64,000 bases of DNA, taken from contig NZ_PDBS01000008.1 of assembly GCF_002572525.1 (NCBI RefSeq), positions 372,001-436,000 of the forward strand. The letters run 5' to 3'. The notes under the pieces were generated by a model. The model did no database searches, was not told where the DNA came from, and worked only from the letters and a program-made list of their open reading frames with translations. Both the position numbers and the translations under genes were made by a program. The stretch is from Natrinema sp. CBA1119 (lineage in GTDB: Archaea; Halobacteriota; Halobacteria; Halobacteriales; Natrialbaceae). The first letter of the stretch is position 1, and the number at the start of each line of letters is the position of its first letter. Below are positions 32,747-41,860 of this stretch, one piece after another.

Positions 32747-34213
32747 TTAGAAGGGGAACCGATCACGCGCCGATTGAATTGCGAGGCGAGTCAGGAGTCG
32801 CGCAGGGCCACGCTTTGGAAGGTTCCGGACAGTCTCGATGCTGGTCGGCGGTTCACTGCCACCAACGTGTAGCTCCCAACCCGTCTCGTCTACGAAGCGT
32901 TCGACAGCCTGATTTGCTCGCTGTCGCACGTCGTCTGAATCCATCGTCTCGGGTGCACCGTCCCGAAGAACGATGTCGCCATCGACGATTACTGTCTCGA
33001 CATCGGCCGGGACCGCATTGTTCACGACGTGTGCGGGAACGTTAGTCAGTGGCGTGAATTTCGGTTTGTCGACATCAAGGAGGATAATATCCGCGCGCTT
33101 TCCCGCTTCGATACTGCCAATCTCGTCGCCAACTCCCAGCGCGCGTGCGCCCTCAATAGTGAGCATTCGTATCAGTTCCATCGAGTCGAACTGCCCGGCA
33201 GAACGCGTGAGATTTGCCGCCAGACGAGCTTGCCGCGCTTCTCCAAACATACTGTACGAGTCGTGCCAGTAGTGGTCGTCAATCCCTACCCCAACGTCGA
33301 CGCCTGCAGCTCGAAGCTCGGGAACGGGCGTCCATTGCGTCTCCCCGTCCGGATTCCAGTAACAGAAGACGGACGGGCAGTGCGCAACGGCTGCGTCCGC
33401 CTCGGCGGTTCGCTGGACGTCCTCTTCGTCGGCGAGGCGGAAGTGAGCGGCAATCAGTCGGTCGTCCAGAAGTCCAACGTCGTCCAGCAGTCCTACCGAG
33501 TCCTCGCCGCCGTTCGATCGTGCCATCGTGTTACTCTCCTCGAGTTCGAGCAAGTGCGTGTGGACGAGCAGGTCCGGATACTCTGCGGCGAGGGACGCGG
33601 TCCGTTCCCACAACTGCCGGGTACACGACCAGTCGTCGTGCGGGCAGATCGTCGCCCTGATTCGGCCGTCGTACGTGTCGTGGTACGTTTCGACGAACTC
33701 GCGAGCACGGGCGAACTGCTGATCGACTGGTTGGTCCCAGAAGAGATCCGAAATCGCCGGGCCGAAAAACCCGCGGAGCCCCGCTTCGCCGAACGCCTCC
33801 GCACCTGCGGCAGGCCGTGCGTCCATGGAGTTCACGGTCGTGACACCGCCCAAGAGGAAATTGAGCGCTGCGAGCTCGACACCTGCCTCGATAAGGTACT
33901 CGAAGTCGCCGTTCCCCAATCTATTGAACAGGGCTGTCCCGCTCCCGAGCATCTCCGTCAGATCGAGTTCGCTAAACGCACCGATGAGCGGTGTCATTTC
34001 CAGGTGTGTGTGGGCATTAACCAATCCCGGCATCACCAGTTTCCCGTTCCCGTCAATAACGGTGGGTGCTTCTATTTCTCCGTCTCCTTCGCGTGACGGC
34101 CGGACTTCTTCGATGTGGCCATCGGTAATGGATATTGTTCCGCGCTCATACAGCCGGTTCCGCTCGTCGGCTGTGAGAATGAGTGCATCTTGGATTACCA
34201 AATCGACACTCAT
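32747..34213 (-). CDS. Amidohydrolase superfamily deaminase (ATZ/TRZ-like)
   Basis: In this 488-residue protein the metal-site motifs are in order: MPGLVNAHTHLEM (HxH), LLVHTHLLELEE (third His), LIAAHFRLAD (fourth His) and VGVGIDDHYWHD (Asp). A beta-sandwich is formed by the N- and C-terminal strands (LVIQDALILTAD; GKRADIILLDVDKP). The closest known groups are S-adenosylhomocysteine/methylthioadenosine, guanine and triazine deaminases. The substrate cannot be fixed. Its upstream region (34214-34540, 327 bases) is otherwise empty and separates it from the metal island. Confidence 0.85.
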   Translation of the reverse strand: MSVDLVIQDALILTADERNRLYERGTISITDGHIEEVRPSREGDGEIEAPTVIDGNGKLVMPGLVNAHTHLEMTPLIGAFSELDLTEMLGSGTALFNRLGNGDFEYLIEAGVELAALNFLLGGVTTVNSMDARPAAGAEAFGEAGLRGFFGPAISDLFWDQPVDQQFARAREFVETYHDTYDGRIRATICPHDDWSCTRQLWERTASLAAEYPDLLVHTHLLELEESNTMARSNGGEDSVGLLDDVGLLDDRLIAAHFRLADEEDVQRTAEADAAVAHCPSVFCYWNPDGETQWTPVPELRAAGVDVGVGIDDHYWHDSYSMFGEARQARLAANLTRSAGQFDSMELIRMLTIEGARALGVGDEIGSIEAGKRADIILLDVDKPKFTPLTNVPAHVVNNAVPADVETVIVDGDIVLRDGAPETMDSDDVRQRANQAVERFVDETGWELHVGGSEPPTSIETVRNLPKRGPARLLTRLAIQSARDRFPF

Positions 34214-34540
34214 TGTGAATTAGGAGGTGGATGTGCAAGCTACTATACCAGACGGACGAACAGGCTGGCGAACACTGTTTGTACAAGTGGTGTTCTCCAT
34301 ATTTGGGATGTCTTTGGTCTTTACTGGTCCCATTAGCATCTGATACGTCGGCATGATTTAATCCGATTCTCCTTTTGAATCTGAAGTCGGATTCCGCGGC
34401 GCTTGTGGAGGTTTGCAAGGTTATTCCTCTTCGTGATAGATCATCTATGGCCAACGGTTACGATACCATAGTATAGACACCCTCATAGGCAGCATATTTT
34501 AATCAAAACCGCAATAGATGATCCCTACAATAATACACCT

Positions 34541-35929
34541 ATGCAGGCGACGATAATTGATGGTGTCCTCGAGTCTCTCCGTATCGGGGTCGGGTTTCTC
34601 TGGACGGCGGCGTGGGCGATCATCATGGGCCTCACGATTACGAGTCTGGTCCAGGTCTACGTCTCGAAGGAGCGGATGGCACAGGTGCTGGGTGAGGGCG
34701 ATCTAACTGGACTTACCAAGGCGACTGTGTTCGGAGCAGCGAGTAGTGGCTGTAGTTTCGGGGCCGTCGCCATTGGGAAGGGCCTGTTCAAGAAGGGCGC
34801 CCACGCGGTGAACTTCCTCGCGTTCATGTTCGCCTCGACGAACCTCATCGTCGAACTTGGGTTGATGATCCTGATCCTGCTCGGGTGGGAGTTCCTTCTC
34901 GCAGAGCTGCTCGGCGGCCTCATCCTTATCGCCGTCATGGCGGTCATCGTTCACCTCACGCTTCCTGAAAACCTGTTTAGCGAAGTTCGAGAAACGCTCA
35001 ACGAGCGCGATCACGCATCGGGCATCACGGAGGACCCCACCTGCGGGATGGAGGGGAAAGACGAGTACACCCTCACGACTGACGGCGGTGAGACACTCAA
35101 ATTCTGCTCGGAGGGCTGCATTGAGACCTACCGCCAGGAGACATCGAGTAGCGGCGGGTGGCGCGAGGAGCTGCTGTCGTGGGGTGGCTGGTACAAGGTC
35201 GGGAACCAGTACCGCAAGGAGTGGTCGATGATCTGGAAGGACGTCGTTGCGGGCTTTCTCATCTCCGGGTTTGTCATCGTCTTCGTTCCGCAGTGGGTCT
35301 GGAACACGCTGTTCATCCAGGGCGACGGCCTGCTCGTGACCGCCGAGAACGCGATCATGGGCGTCGCCATCGCCGTCATCAGCTTCGTCGGCAGTATGGG
35401 TAACGTCCCGTTCGCCGTCGCGCTCTGGGGCGGTGGCATCAGCTTCGCCGGCGTCATCGCATTCGTCTACGCCGACCTCATCACGATCCCCGTGTTGAAC
35501 GTCTACCGGAAGTACTACGGCTGGAAGATTATGCTGTACATCCTCGGCGTCTTCTTCGTCACGATGGCGTTCACGGGCTTCCTCATGGAACTGCTATTCG
35601 ACGCGCTCGGCATCGTTCCGGATCTAGCCGGCGGCGAAACCGCGACCGAGCAGACGTACTTCGAACTGAACTACACGTTCTACCTCAATATTATCGCCTT
35701 CGCGCTCTCTGGATTCCTTCTCTACGTTTACCGGCGGGGACTCGGCGCGCCGGGTCAGTATCGTGATCCGGTGTGTGGGATGCGAACCGACGATGAGGGT
35801 CCGAGTGCGTCCCATGATGGGACGACGTACTATTTTTGCTCGAAGACCTGCAAGCGAACGTTCGAGGAAGAGCCCACGGAATTTGCTGATCAAAGCCCGC
35901 AGATATCAAGCCACGATCACGACCACTGA
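34541..35929 (+). CDS. Permease (UPF0718/DUF318-type) with two YHS/TRASH metal domains
   Basis: The protein has 462 residues. The first membrane half (residues about 10-145) contains AASSGCSFGAVAIGKGLFKK, typical of ArsP/DUF318 permeases with the SGC site. A cytoplasmic YHS domain follows (EDPTCGMEGKDEYTLTTDGG, LKFCSEGCIETY). The second half (about 230-405) has SFVGSMGNVPFAVALWGGGI. The C-terminus carries a second YHS domain (DPVCGMRTDDEG, YYFCSKTCKRTFEEEP) and a DHDH tail. YHS domains bind copper and related metals through paired Cys. This suggests a metal or metalloid efflux permease with built-in metal sensing or delivery. It is the first gene of the metal island. Confidence 0.85.
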   Translation: MQATIIDGVLESLRIGVGFLWTAAWAIIMGLTITSLVQVYVSKERMAQVLGEGDLTGLTKATVFGAASSGCSFGAVAIGKGLFKKGAHAVNFLAFMFASTNLIVELGLMILILLGWEFLLAELLGGLILIAVMAVIVHLTLPENLFSEVRETLNERDHASGITEDPTCGMEGKDEYTLTTDGGETLKFCSEGCIETYRQETSSSGGWREELLSWGGWYKVGNQYRKEWSMIWKDVVAGFLISGFVIVFVPQWVWNTLFIQGDGLLVTAENAIMGVAIAVISFVGSMGNVPFAVALWGGGISFAGVIAFVYADLITIPVLNVYRKYYGWKIMLYILGVFFVTMAFTGFLMELLFDALGIVPDLAGGETATEQTYFELNYTFYLNIIAFALSGFLLYVYRRGLGAPGQYRDPVCGMRTDDEGPSASHDGTTYYFCSKTCKRTFEEEPTEFADQSPQISSHDHDH

Positions 35930-36054
35930 TAAATGTCCCGTGGTTCATCCGCTGTGAAGGACTTCACCACCGTAGTTGTGATCCGCAATTGTCACACCCG
36001 TCGCCCCCAAATTGACTGTATGAGCAGTCAGATCTCGAAACGAGGGGACGTAAT

Positions 36055-36651
36055 ATGAACCAACGTCGAGCAGATTCTGTCGTCGGTATTCTCCTCGGGT
36101 TCGTTCTCCTAGCCGGCGGGGCACTCAGTTGGCGGGCCTATCAACAGCGTCGCGCTATCGAGCAATCGATGGGGTCGATGATGGATTCTTCCGTGGGGGC
36201 GATGCACGGCCCAGACCCTCTCTGGTACGTGGTTGGAACCCTGCTAGTCGCAGGCGTTATCGGTGGCGTCTATTACGTGGTCCGGGGAGAACTCACCGAT
36301 TCGGAAGTGGCCGACACGACGGACTATATCGGTTCCGATCAAACATCGGCAGCAACGCCTACGTCGGTGGACGATGGAGCCTCGCAAGCGAAGTCTCTCA
36401 ATCCCGAATCGGCCCCGAAGGCGCGCGTTCTCGATCTCTTACCGGACGATGAACGACGCGTCCTCGAACCCGTCCTGAGCTCTCCCGGAATCACGCAGAT
36501 CGAACTTCGGGATCGATCTGGATTCTCGAAGAGCAAAGTGAGCCAGACCGTGAGTTCACTCGAAGAGCGCGGTCTGCTGTACCGAGAACGACAAGGCCGG
36601 ACGTATCGTGTTTACCCGAGTGACGACCTACAAAATCAAGAGACACAGTAA
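36055..36651 (+). CDS. Membrane-anchored winged-helix regulator
   Basis: This 198-residue protein has two membrane segments (SVVGILLGFVLLAGGALSW, residues 8-26, and LWYVVGTLLVAGVIGGVYYV, about 62-81). These flank a Met-rich outer loop QSMGSMMDSSVGAMHGPDP. A linker leads to a C-terminal winged helix (LPDDERRVLEPVLSSPGITQ, SGFSKSKVSQTVSSLEERGL). Met-rich loops bind copper(I)/silver, so it may sense extracellular metal and act on DNA directly. A decayed paralogue is at 52181-52591. It is followed 13 bases later by a DUF7546-like gene, likely co-transcribed. Confidence 0.75.
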   Translation: MNQRRADSVVGILLGFVLLAGGALSWRAYQQRRAIEQSMGSMMDSSVGAMHGPDPLWYVVGTLLVAGVIGGVYYVVRGELTDSEVADTTDYIGSDQTSAATPTSVDDGASQAKSLNPESAPKARVLDLLPDDERRVLEPVLSSPGITQIELRDRSGFSKSKVSQTVSSLEERGLLYRERQGRTYRVYPSDDLQNQETQ

Positions 36652-36664
36652 CCTCATACAAACC

Positions 36665-37369
36665 ATGTCACAAACGACACGAGAAAGCGATCGTATTAGC
36701 CGACTTCTCAAATCAAGCACGTGGCTCAATTTCCTCCTCGCTGTGCAGTTGGTTGTCGGGCTGGCGTACGCATATATCACAGGGGATATGGGGAGTCGAT
36801 TGACCCATTTCGTCTTGCCATTCATTTGGTTCACCGCCTCTGTCTGGGTGATCTGGCACACTCGACCCGCGAAGACACGTCGCGTGTATCATATCGGTGC
36901 CGCACTTGTCGTTGCTCTATACCTCCTCATTATGTTCTATTTCTCGGGATTACTCGGACCGAGTACCTCTCATCTCGGGCAACTTACTGGGTCAAGCGGT
37001 CTCGGAATAACATGGGGTCGGTCTTTGGGGTGGAGTCCGGTCTTCCTCTATACAGGTGACCTGATCACGGTTACGCTCATTCCGTACCAAGCAGTTGGCT
37101 TGTTCGCGCTAGCGTATCTCGTCTACGATGCGCTGCTTGATTTCTCGCGGTCGGCAATCGGAGGGATTGTCGGGATCGTAGCGTGTCCTGCCTGCGTCAG
37201 TCCGTTGTTTGCAGTATTACTTGCAGGCGGGCTGAGTGGTTCCTCAACGGTGCTATTGTTTGGTGCGTATGGCTACGAGATTGCGACGGTTCTGTTTCTC
37301 GTGACTGTTGGAATCCTGTATCATCGCAAAGCGCTCACCAGACAGTACCACCAGCTCCGAATGGATTGA
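36665..37369 (+). CDS. DUF7546-like multi-pass membrane protein
   Basis: I chose ATG 36665 (MSQTTRESDRISRLLKSSTW; 234 residues). About seven membrane segments are visible, beginning STWLNFLLAVQLVVGLAYAY. The most conserved region between this and the paralogue at 50501 is GGIVGIVACPACVSPLFAVL: a Cys-Pro-Ala-Cys in a membrane segment, a plausible metal or redox site. The family name is from memory; function unknown. It is downstream of the membrane-anchored regulator. A GACATCCTCC string right at its stop codon resembles a tnpB-element right end but is too short to call. Confidence 0.72.
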   Translation: MSQTTRESDRISRLLKSSTWLNFLLAVQLVVGLAYAYITGDMGSRLTHFVLPFIWFTASVWVIWHTRPAKTRRVYHIGAALVVALYLLIMFYFSGLLGPSTSHLGQLTGSSGLGITWGRSLGWSPVFLYTGDLITVTLIPYQAVGLFALAYLVYDALLDFSRSAIGGIVGIVACPACVSPLFAVLLAGGLSGSSTVLLFGAYGYEIATVLFLVTVGILYHRKALTRQYHQLRMD

Positions 37370-37641
37370 CATCCTCCATACTCGTTTAGTGATCGTCGAC
37401 CCTCACTCGCGCTGCGAACCGTAGTCTCCGACTGGATCGACGCAAGTGAGGGTACCGGTCTCCTGGTATCTCCTTTGCCCTCACTATATCTCAGATCCCT
37501 CGAATTCGGTAAGTATGAACGACCTCATCGAAAGAAAACGTTTAGATAGGGTTATAGACGTTCTCGAACGGTCTGCTGTTTGGATTTACACCCACGAAGA
37601 TAACCCCGAACCCACCGTATCACTACGTGAGGCGAAAGATA

Positions 37642-37959
37642 ATGACCAATCGAAACCTCGGACGATGGCTGCTCGTGGCGCTCGCGATCGTCGGACTCGC
37701 GTTCGCCGCCCCGCTAGTTAGCGCACACGGTGACGAACCGAACCAGGGGAACGAGACGGCAGCTGAAGGGACGCCAACCGATGGTGATACAGCGGACTGG
37801 GCGGCCTGGATGGAAGGTCACATGACCGATCACATGGGACCGGATGCCGATGACGAGATGGAAGCGCACATGGGCGTGACCGTCGACGAAATGGCCCAAG
37901 ACATGGGGGATGACAATCACACCGCCGCCGGGATGAACGGACAGGGACACGGTTGCTAA
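37642..37959 (+). CDS. Secreted Met/His-rich protein
   Basis: I chose ATG 37642 (MTNRNLGRWLLVALAIVGLA; 105 residues). The N-terminus is a signal peptide ending near PLVSAHG. The mature part is acidic with clustered Met and His: WMEGHMTDHMGPDADDEMEA, HMGVTVDEMAQDMGD and GMNGQGHGC at the end. Such Met/His clusters bind copper or silver outside the cell. It is followed 64 bases later by a SHOCT-type gene on the same strand. Function is inferred from composition only. Confidence 0.7.
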   Translation: MTNRNLGRWLLVALAIVGLAFAAPLVSAHGDEPNQGNETAAEGTPTDGDTADWAAWMEGHMTDHMGPDADDEMEAHMGVTVDEMAQDMGDDNHTAAGMNGQGHGC

Positions 37960-38023
37960 CGATCCCTGTCCGGGGCCTCTCGTCTAGAACGGAGACACTC
38001 GAACTGTCAAATATACGATCGCA

Positions 38024-38370
38024 ATGACACACTACACCAACACCCTCGGACGAACGGCTCGTCGAATTGCGGTGCTCACCATTCCGCTGCTGGTTGCTGT
38101 AACAGGTACCGCTGCTGCTCACGGTGGTGGAGGCTACGACGGCGGGATGATGGGCGGTAGCGGTTGGGGGCTCTTCGGTGGTGGAATGGGCCTTTGGGGG
38201 CTCCTTTGGATGGGGCTCTTAATTGCCGTGCCGCTCTACCTCGGCTACTCGCTTCTCAACAGCGATTCTGGGGGGACGATAGCCGGCCGCTTTCGGTTTT
38301 CCGTGAGCGCTATGCCCGCGGTGAACTCTCCGATGAGGAGTTCGAACGACGACGAAAACAGCTTGAATAG
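38024..38370 (+). pseudogene. SHOCT-domain membrane protein, frameshift at a G6 run
   Basis: The first frame starts MTHYTNTLGRTARRIAVLTI with a signal-like segment, a Gly/Met-rich stretch (GGGGYDGGMMGGSGWG) and a membrane segment GLLWMGLLIAVPLYLGYSL. The SHOCT part is in another frame: DDSRPLSVFRERYARGELSD and EEFERRRKQLE, stop 38368. The frames meet at GGGGGG (38270-38275); seven Gs would join them into a 115-residue protein. It is thus either a recent inactivation or a homopolymer error in the assembly. Confidence 0.7.
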
Positions 38371-38474
38371 ACCAAATGAAAGGAATAGAAGGAGTATCGT
38401 TCAAAACTACTCCCGTCCGACGGCTGTCGCGGTGGGACCAAACTATTAACTCCGTTACCGGAGTATGGGTTTTC

Positions 38475-38891
38475 ATGGAATACACAATACAGATCACAAC
38501 TGCTGGTGAGTTCGACGATGTCGTCGACGCAACGAACGCTGCACTCAAAGATGAGGGATTCGGGGTCCTCTGTGACATTGACATTCAGGCGACACTCGAG
38601 GAGAAACTCGGCGAAGAGTTCCGACAGTATCGGATCCTCGGTGCGTGCAATCCACCGGTGGCATACGAAGGATTGAGTGCAGAAATCGAACTCGGCGCGC
38701 TTTTGCCCTGCAACGTCATCGTCTACGAGAATGATGACGGCGACATCGTGGTGAGTGCAGTCGACCCCGAACAGCTGGTCGGAATCGCTGACAACGACGC
38801 ACTTGACTCCATCGCAACTGAGGTCAACGAACGATTTGACCGTGTACTGGCAGCCGTTACAGATGAATTCGGATCCGCGTCGGAGGCCTGA
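38475..38891 (+). CDS. DUF302 family protein
   Basis: I chose ATG 38475 (MEYTIQITTAGEFDDVVDAT; 138 residues). DUF302 motifs are DEGFGVLCDIDIQATLEEKL, YRILGACNPPVAYEGLS and ALLPCNVIVYEND. It is close to the copy at 12458. In this island it sits between two SHOCT-type membrane proteins, with 5 bases to the next gene, so it belongs to the same operon. The location in a metal cluster supports a metal- or redox-related role for DUF302. Confidence 0.88.
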   Translation: MEYTIQITTAGEFDDVVDATNAALKDEGFGVLCDIDIQATLEEKLGEEFRQYRILGACNPPVAYEGLSAEIELGALLPCNVIVYENDDGDIVVSAVDPEQLVGIADNDALDSIATEVNERFDRVLAAVTDEFGSASEA

Positions 38892-38896
38892 TTCCG

Positions 38897-39244
38897 ATGG
38901 CTTCATCAGATCAACTGGACACGACGACGATACTGCTCCTCGTGCTCGGTGCGTTCATCCTCATTCCTATGCTCATGATGGGGTTCGGTGGGATGATGGA
39001 ATACGGGGGCATGATGGGCCAGTACGGTAGTACAGGTGGCTGGTGGCCCTTCATCGGAATGGTCGTACCGCTCGCCTTCCTCCTTGTGCTTCTGGGCGGA
39101 GGTTATCTCATTATCCGTCGAGTGCCCGACACACAATCGTCTCACAATCCTGCGATTGAAGAGATGCGTCTGGCGTACGCTCGTGGAGATCTCACCGACG
39201 AAGAGTTCGAAGCCCGACGTGAGAAACTCGAACAATCAGAGTAA
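38897..39244 (+). CDS. SHOCT-domain membrane protein (intact)
   Basis: This 115-residue protein has two membrane segments (TTILLLVLGAFILIPMLMMG and WPFIGMVVPLAFLLVLLGGG). They are separated by a Met/Gly-rich loop GGMMEYGGMMGQYGSTGGWW. A C-terminal SHOCT helix pair follows, EEMRLAYARGDLTDEEFEAR. It starts 5 bases after the DUF302 gene. It is the reference for repairing the two broken copies. The SHOCT tail probably mediates oligomerisation; the Met-rich loop suggests metal contact. Confidence 0.82.
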   Translation: MASSDQLDTTTILLLVLGAFILIPMLMMGFGGMMEYGGMMGQYGSTGGWWPFIGMVVPLAFLLVLLGGGYLIIRRVPDTQSSHNPAIEEMRLAYARGDLTDEEFEARREKLEQSE

Positions 39245-39478
39245 CTCCCTCTATACAGCTTAGTGCCTGCTCGGACAGCCTTTTCACAAACGAGGAGTAT
39301 CGAAGCCGGCTCTCTGAGCAGAGGAACCTTCGAACCGAAGACCCAACCCCTGTCTAACATTCGATTGTGAGTAGTAATGGAAGTAAACGACAAGCACGTG
39401 CTGTTCACCACGTCGGGAACCACACCCTTCGCGCCCATGTCGTGTGGAGCTACTCACTAAGAGACCGACCCAATCACT

Positions 39479-40235
39479 ATGACACCTTACAGTCGACGAC
39501 AATTCCTCGGTTTTGTTGGTGCCGGTGCAGTGGCCAGTACGAGCTTGGCTCAATCCGCGAATGCAAAGGAGATACCTGTCGTAGAGATGGGGAACAATTA
39601 CTTCGATCCAATCGGTCTGCGAGTCGATCTCGGGACAACCGTTCGGTTTGAACTTGCAGCCGGGACACATTCCGCCACGGCGTACCCGGATCGCGTTCCG
39701 GACGGTGCTTCCGCCTTCGATAGCGGCACGATCTCGCAGGGGCGTTTCGAACACACGTTCGACACGCCAGGGACGTACGATTACTACTGTATCCCCCCAC
39801 AAGTCGATTGGGATGGTCGGACGGATCGTTGTTGGGAGTCCTAGCGGGCCGGCGGAGGAGAGCTCGATCCCGAATGGTGAGGTCCCAGCGAGTGAGGCTA
39901 TCGTCGAGCAGGGCGTAATTGCCTACGGTTCGAACAGTGATGGGAGCGGAAATACTGGAGGCGGAATGATGGGGTCAGGCGGCCACGGGATGATGAACGG
40001 CCGCAATGGAGGTGGAATGGGGGGACTCCCAGTTGTTGGTGGGGTGCTTGGAAGTTCGGGCATTCTCGGTGGCGCCCTTTACTGGCTCGGAAATCGAACG
40101 TCTCCTCGTTCGAGTACTGATCACTCAGCCAGAGAAGTGCTTCAAGAGCGCTATGCTAGAGGTGAGATTGATGAGGAAGAATATAGACGCCGTCGTGAGC
40201 GACTGGACGCATCCGATGAGGACGTCTCCAATTAA
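39479..40235 (+). pseudogene. Tat-exported halocyanin-SHOCT fusion, frameshift at a C6 run
   Basis: The start MTPYSRRQFLGFVGAGAVAS has a twin-arginine signal. The blue-copper domain follows: GTHSATAYPDRVPDGASAFD (first His ligand) and TPGTYDYYCIP (Cys ligand). The frame is lost at CCCCCC (39793-39798). With five Cs it continues HKSIGMVGRIVVGSPSGPA, giving the second His and the Met ligand. A Gly/Met/Asn-rich linker (GGGMMGSGGHGMMNGRNGGG), a membrane segment and a SHOCT pair (EVLQERYARGEIDEEEYRRR) follow, to 40235. The repaired protein has about 251 residues. A halocyanin with a SHOCT tail is not an arrangement I know. Confidence 0.75.
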
Positions 40236-40372
40236 TTCCCACCGTAAAAGTGCGAACTGATCGGAGTCAAGCAATTTGCGGATTGGGGGGTCCCATCATC
40301 ATGGATATCTTCGAATTCCTAACGATCTCATACTACTGTCCCAGCTCGATTTGGGAACGATTTTTTCTGTAG

Positions 40373-41125
40373 TCATTTCCCCTGTGTGGCTCGGTAGTAC
40401 ACGCCGATTGTGAGCACAGCTACGAGGAGGAGATATCCAGTAGCCCACACTAACGAGAGAGCCGTATCTACGTCCGTCGTGAGTCCGGTATCGACCATCA
40501 CACGGACAGGCCAATAGCCGGGGAGTAGTTTCATCCACCATTCGGGCTCGGACTGGATGAACAGCGGATCCTGGAAGAGTCCGATATCGAGCATCGGGAG
40601 AATCAGCATTAGCCACATCCCGGCTAGGCGGTCGAAAACGGCCCCCACGAGCATCCCAATAAGACCATACGTGACCGAGACAACGAGCATCGCTGCGACG
40701 AACCACCAGAGATGCTCAGGCTGGAAATCGACGAGCATCACAGCGACTGAGACGCCGGTGACGATGAGAGTGATTGCTGCGAGGACCCCAAACCGGGCAG
40801 TGATTACCTGTCGTGCACGATAGCCGGCGACTGCCAGACGACCGTCTGTGTCTTTGGCTTCTCGCATCAGGAACAACCCAGCGAGTCCCGCGATGAGGGC
40901 GCTCGTAATCGGCGTCATGATCACTCCGTGGACCTCAGGCATCCCTCGCATGACCGTCACCGTCTCACCGTCGACGAGCGTCCGAACCGGCATCTTGACA
41001 TCCTGAGTGACTGCGAACGCCAACGTGATGAACGAGACCGGTAAGACGACCAGTAGAGCGACGAGGACGTAGTTTCGTGCCTGTTCTTTGATACCGATTG
41101 AGAACGCCGTTGTCGTACGGTTCAT
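40373..41125 (-). CDS. ABC-2 type permease
   Basis: The start MNRTTTAFSIGIKEQARNYV (41125) overlaps the stop of the previous permease gene by four bases. The product is 250 residues with six membrane segments (for example YVLVALLVVLPVSFITLAFA and LIAGLAGLFLMREAKDTDGR). The long extracytoplasmic loop between segments 1 and 2 is typical of ABC-2 exporters. It is the second membrane subunit of the exporter encoded with 41122-41860 and the ATPase at 41853-42584. The substrate is unknown; the surrounding genes suggest metal stress. Confidence 0.8.
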   Translation of the reverse strand: MNRTTTAFSIGIKEQARNYVLVALLVVLPVSFITLAFAVTQDVKMPVRTLVDGETVTVMRGMPEVHGVIMTPITSALIAGLAGLFLMREAKDTDGRLAVAGYRARQVITARFGVLAAITLIVTGVSVAVMLVDFQPEHLWWFVAAMLVVSVTYGLIGMLVGAVFDRLAGMWLMLILPMLDIGLFQDPLFIQSEPEWWMKLLPGYWPVRVMVDTGLTTDVDTALSLVWATGYLLLVAVLTIGVYYRATQGK

Positions 41126-41860
41126 GCGGACCACCCACCACTGGTGCGCATCGTCATTCCGAACACTGCGGTGACGAGCACGAGCAAGACTAGCAGGTAT
41201 CCGGCAACGAAGCCGAGATCACCCGTTGTATATGTACCTTGGAACATCGCCTCCTGAAGGAGTTCCTTCGGATGATAGAGCGGGAAGTACTCCACGAACT
41301 CGGGAACGTCGGCGGCCAGTGGGCTGTCGCCACTGAGGAACGCGTCCATCATCGCGAGGAACACCACGACGAGCGAGCCTTCGAACAGTCGCGGAAGGAG
41401 CGCCCCGACGAGTGCGCCGAGGAACGCATAGACCAGGCCAGCGAGTACGAGGAATACGAACGTCAGAACAGGGGCTTCCGGTGAAATCGTCAGCCAGAGA
41501 ACGCCGTAGTTTACGGCAGCCACGACAACGGTCACACCTCCGAGTGTCGCTAATCGAGTCGCAAGCAGTGTTCGGGGTGGATAGCCTGTCTGAACGAGTC
41601 GCCGATCGGCTGCACGCGCACTAATCATCTGGGCGAGTCCCATCAGGCCGGCGATGATGGCGACTCCGAATATCGCTCCGAGGAGGCGACCAAGATTGAT
41701 CGGAATCGCCTCGACCGTCGGCATGGTCGGCAGTCCTGCCATCGCTTGTCCCCAGCCTTCGATAACGACAACCGGAAGGAGGAGTGCCAGGACAACATTC
41801 AGGGGGGGGTCTGAGGAAGGTGGAAACATTCGCCTGGATCCCCGTCCAAACCCTATTCAT
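41122..41860 (-). pseudogene. ABC-2 type permease, frameshift at a C8 run
   Basis: The true start is MNRVWTGIQANVSTFLR at 41860, overlapping the ATPase stop (GATGAATAG). After 16 codons a run of eight Cs (plus-strand G, 41802-41809) shifts the frame. The remainder, PLNVVLALLLPVVVIEGWGQ and on, is intact to 41122. Seven Cs would give a 245-residue protein with six membrane segments. The frame can also be entered by an internal ATG at 41829 (MFPPSSDPP), but that start is not typical. It is either a pseudogene or a homopolymer sequencing error. Confidence 0.75.

Noticed and set aside
37367-37380. GACATCCTCC at the stop of the DUF7546-like gene as a solo tnpB-element end
   Set aside because: Only ten bases match and the terminal hairpin is missing.
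37446-37721. ORF with MNDLIERKRLDRVIDVLERS
   Set aside because: Only about 40 codons look protein-like and the rest is the shadow of the Met/His-rich protein gene; no ending of its own.
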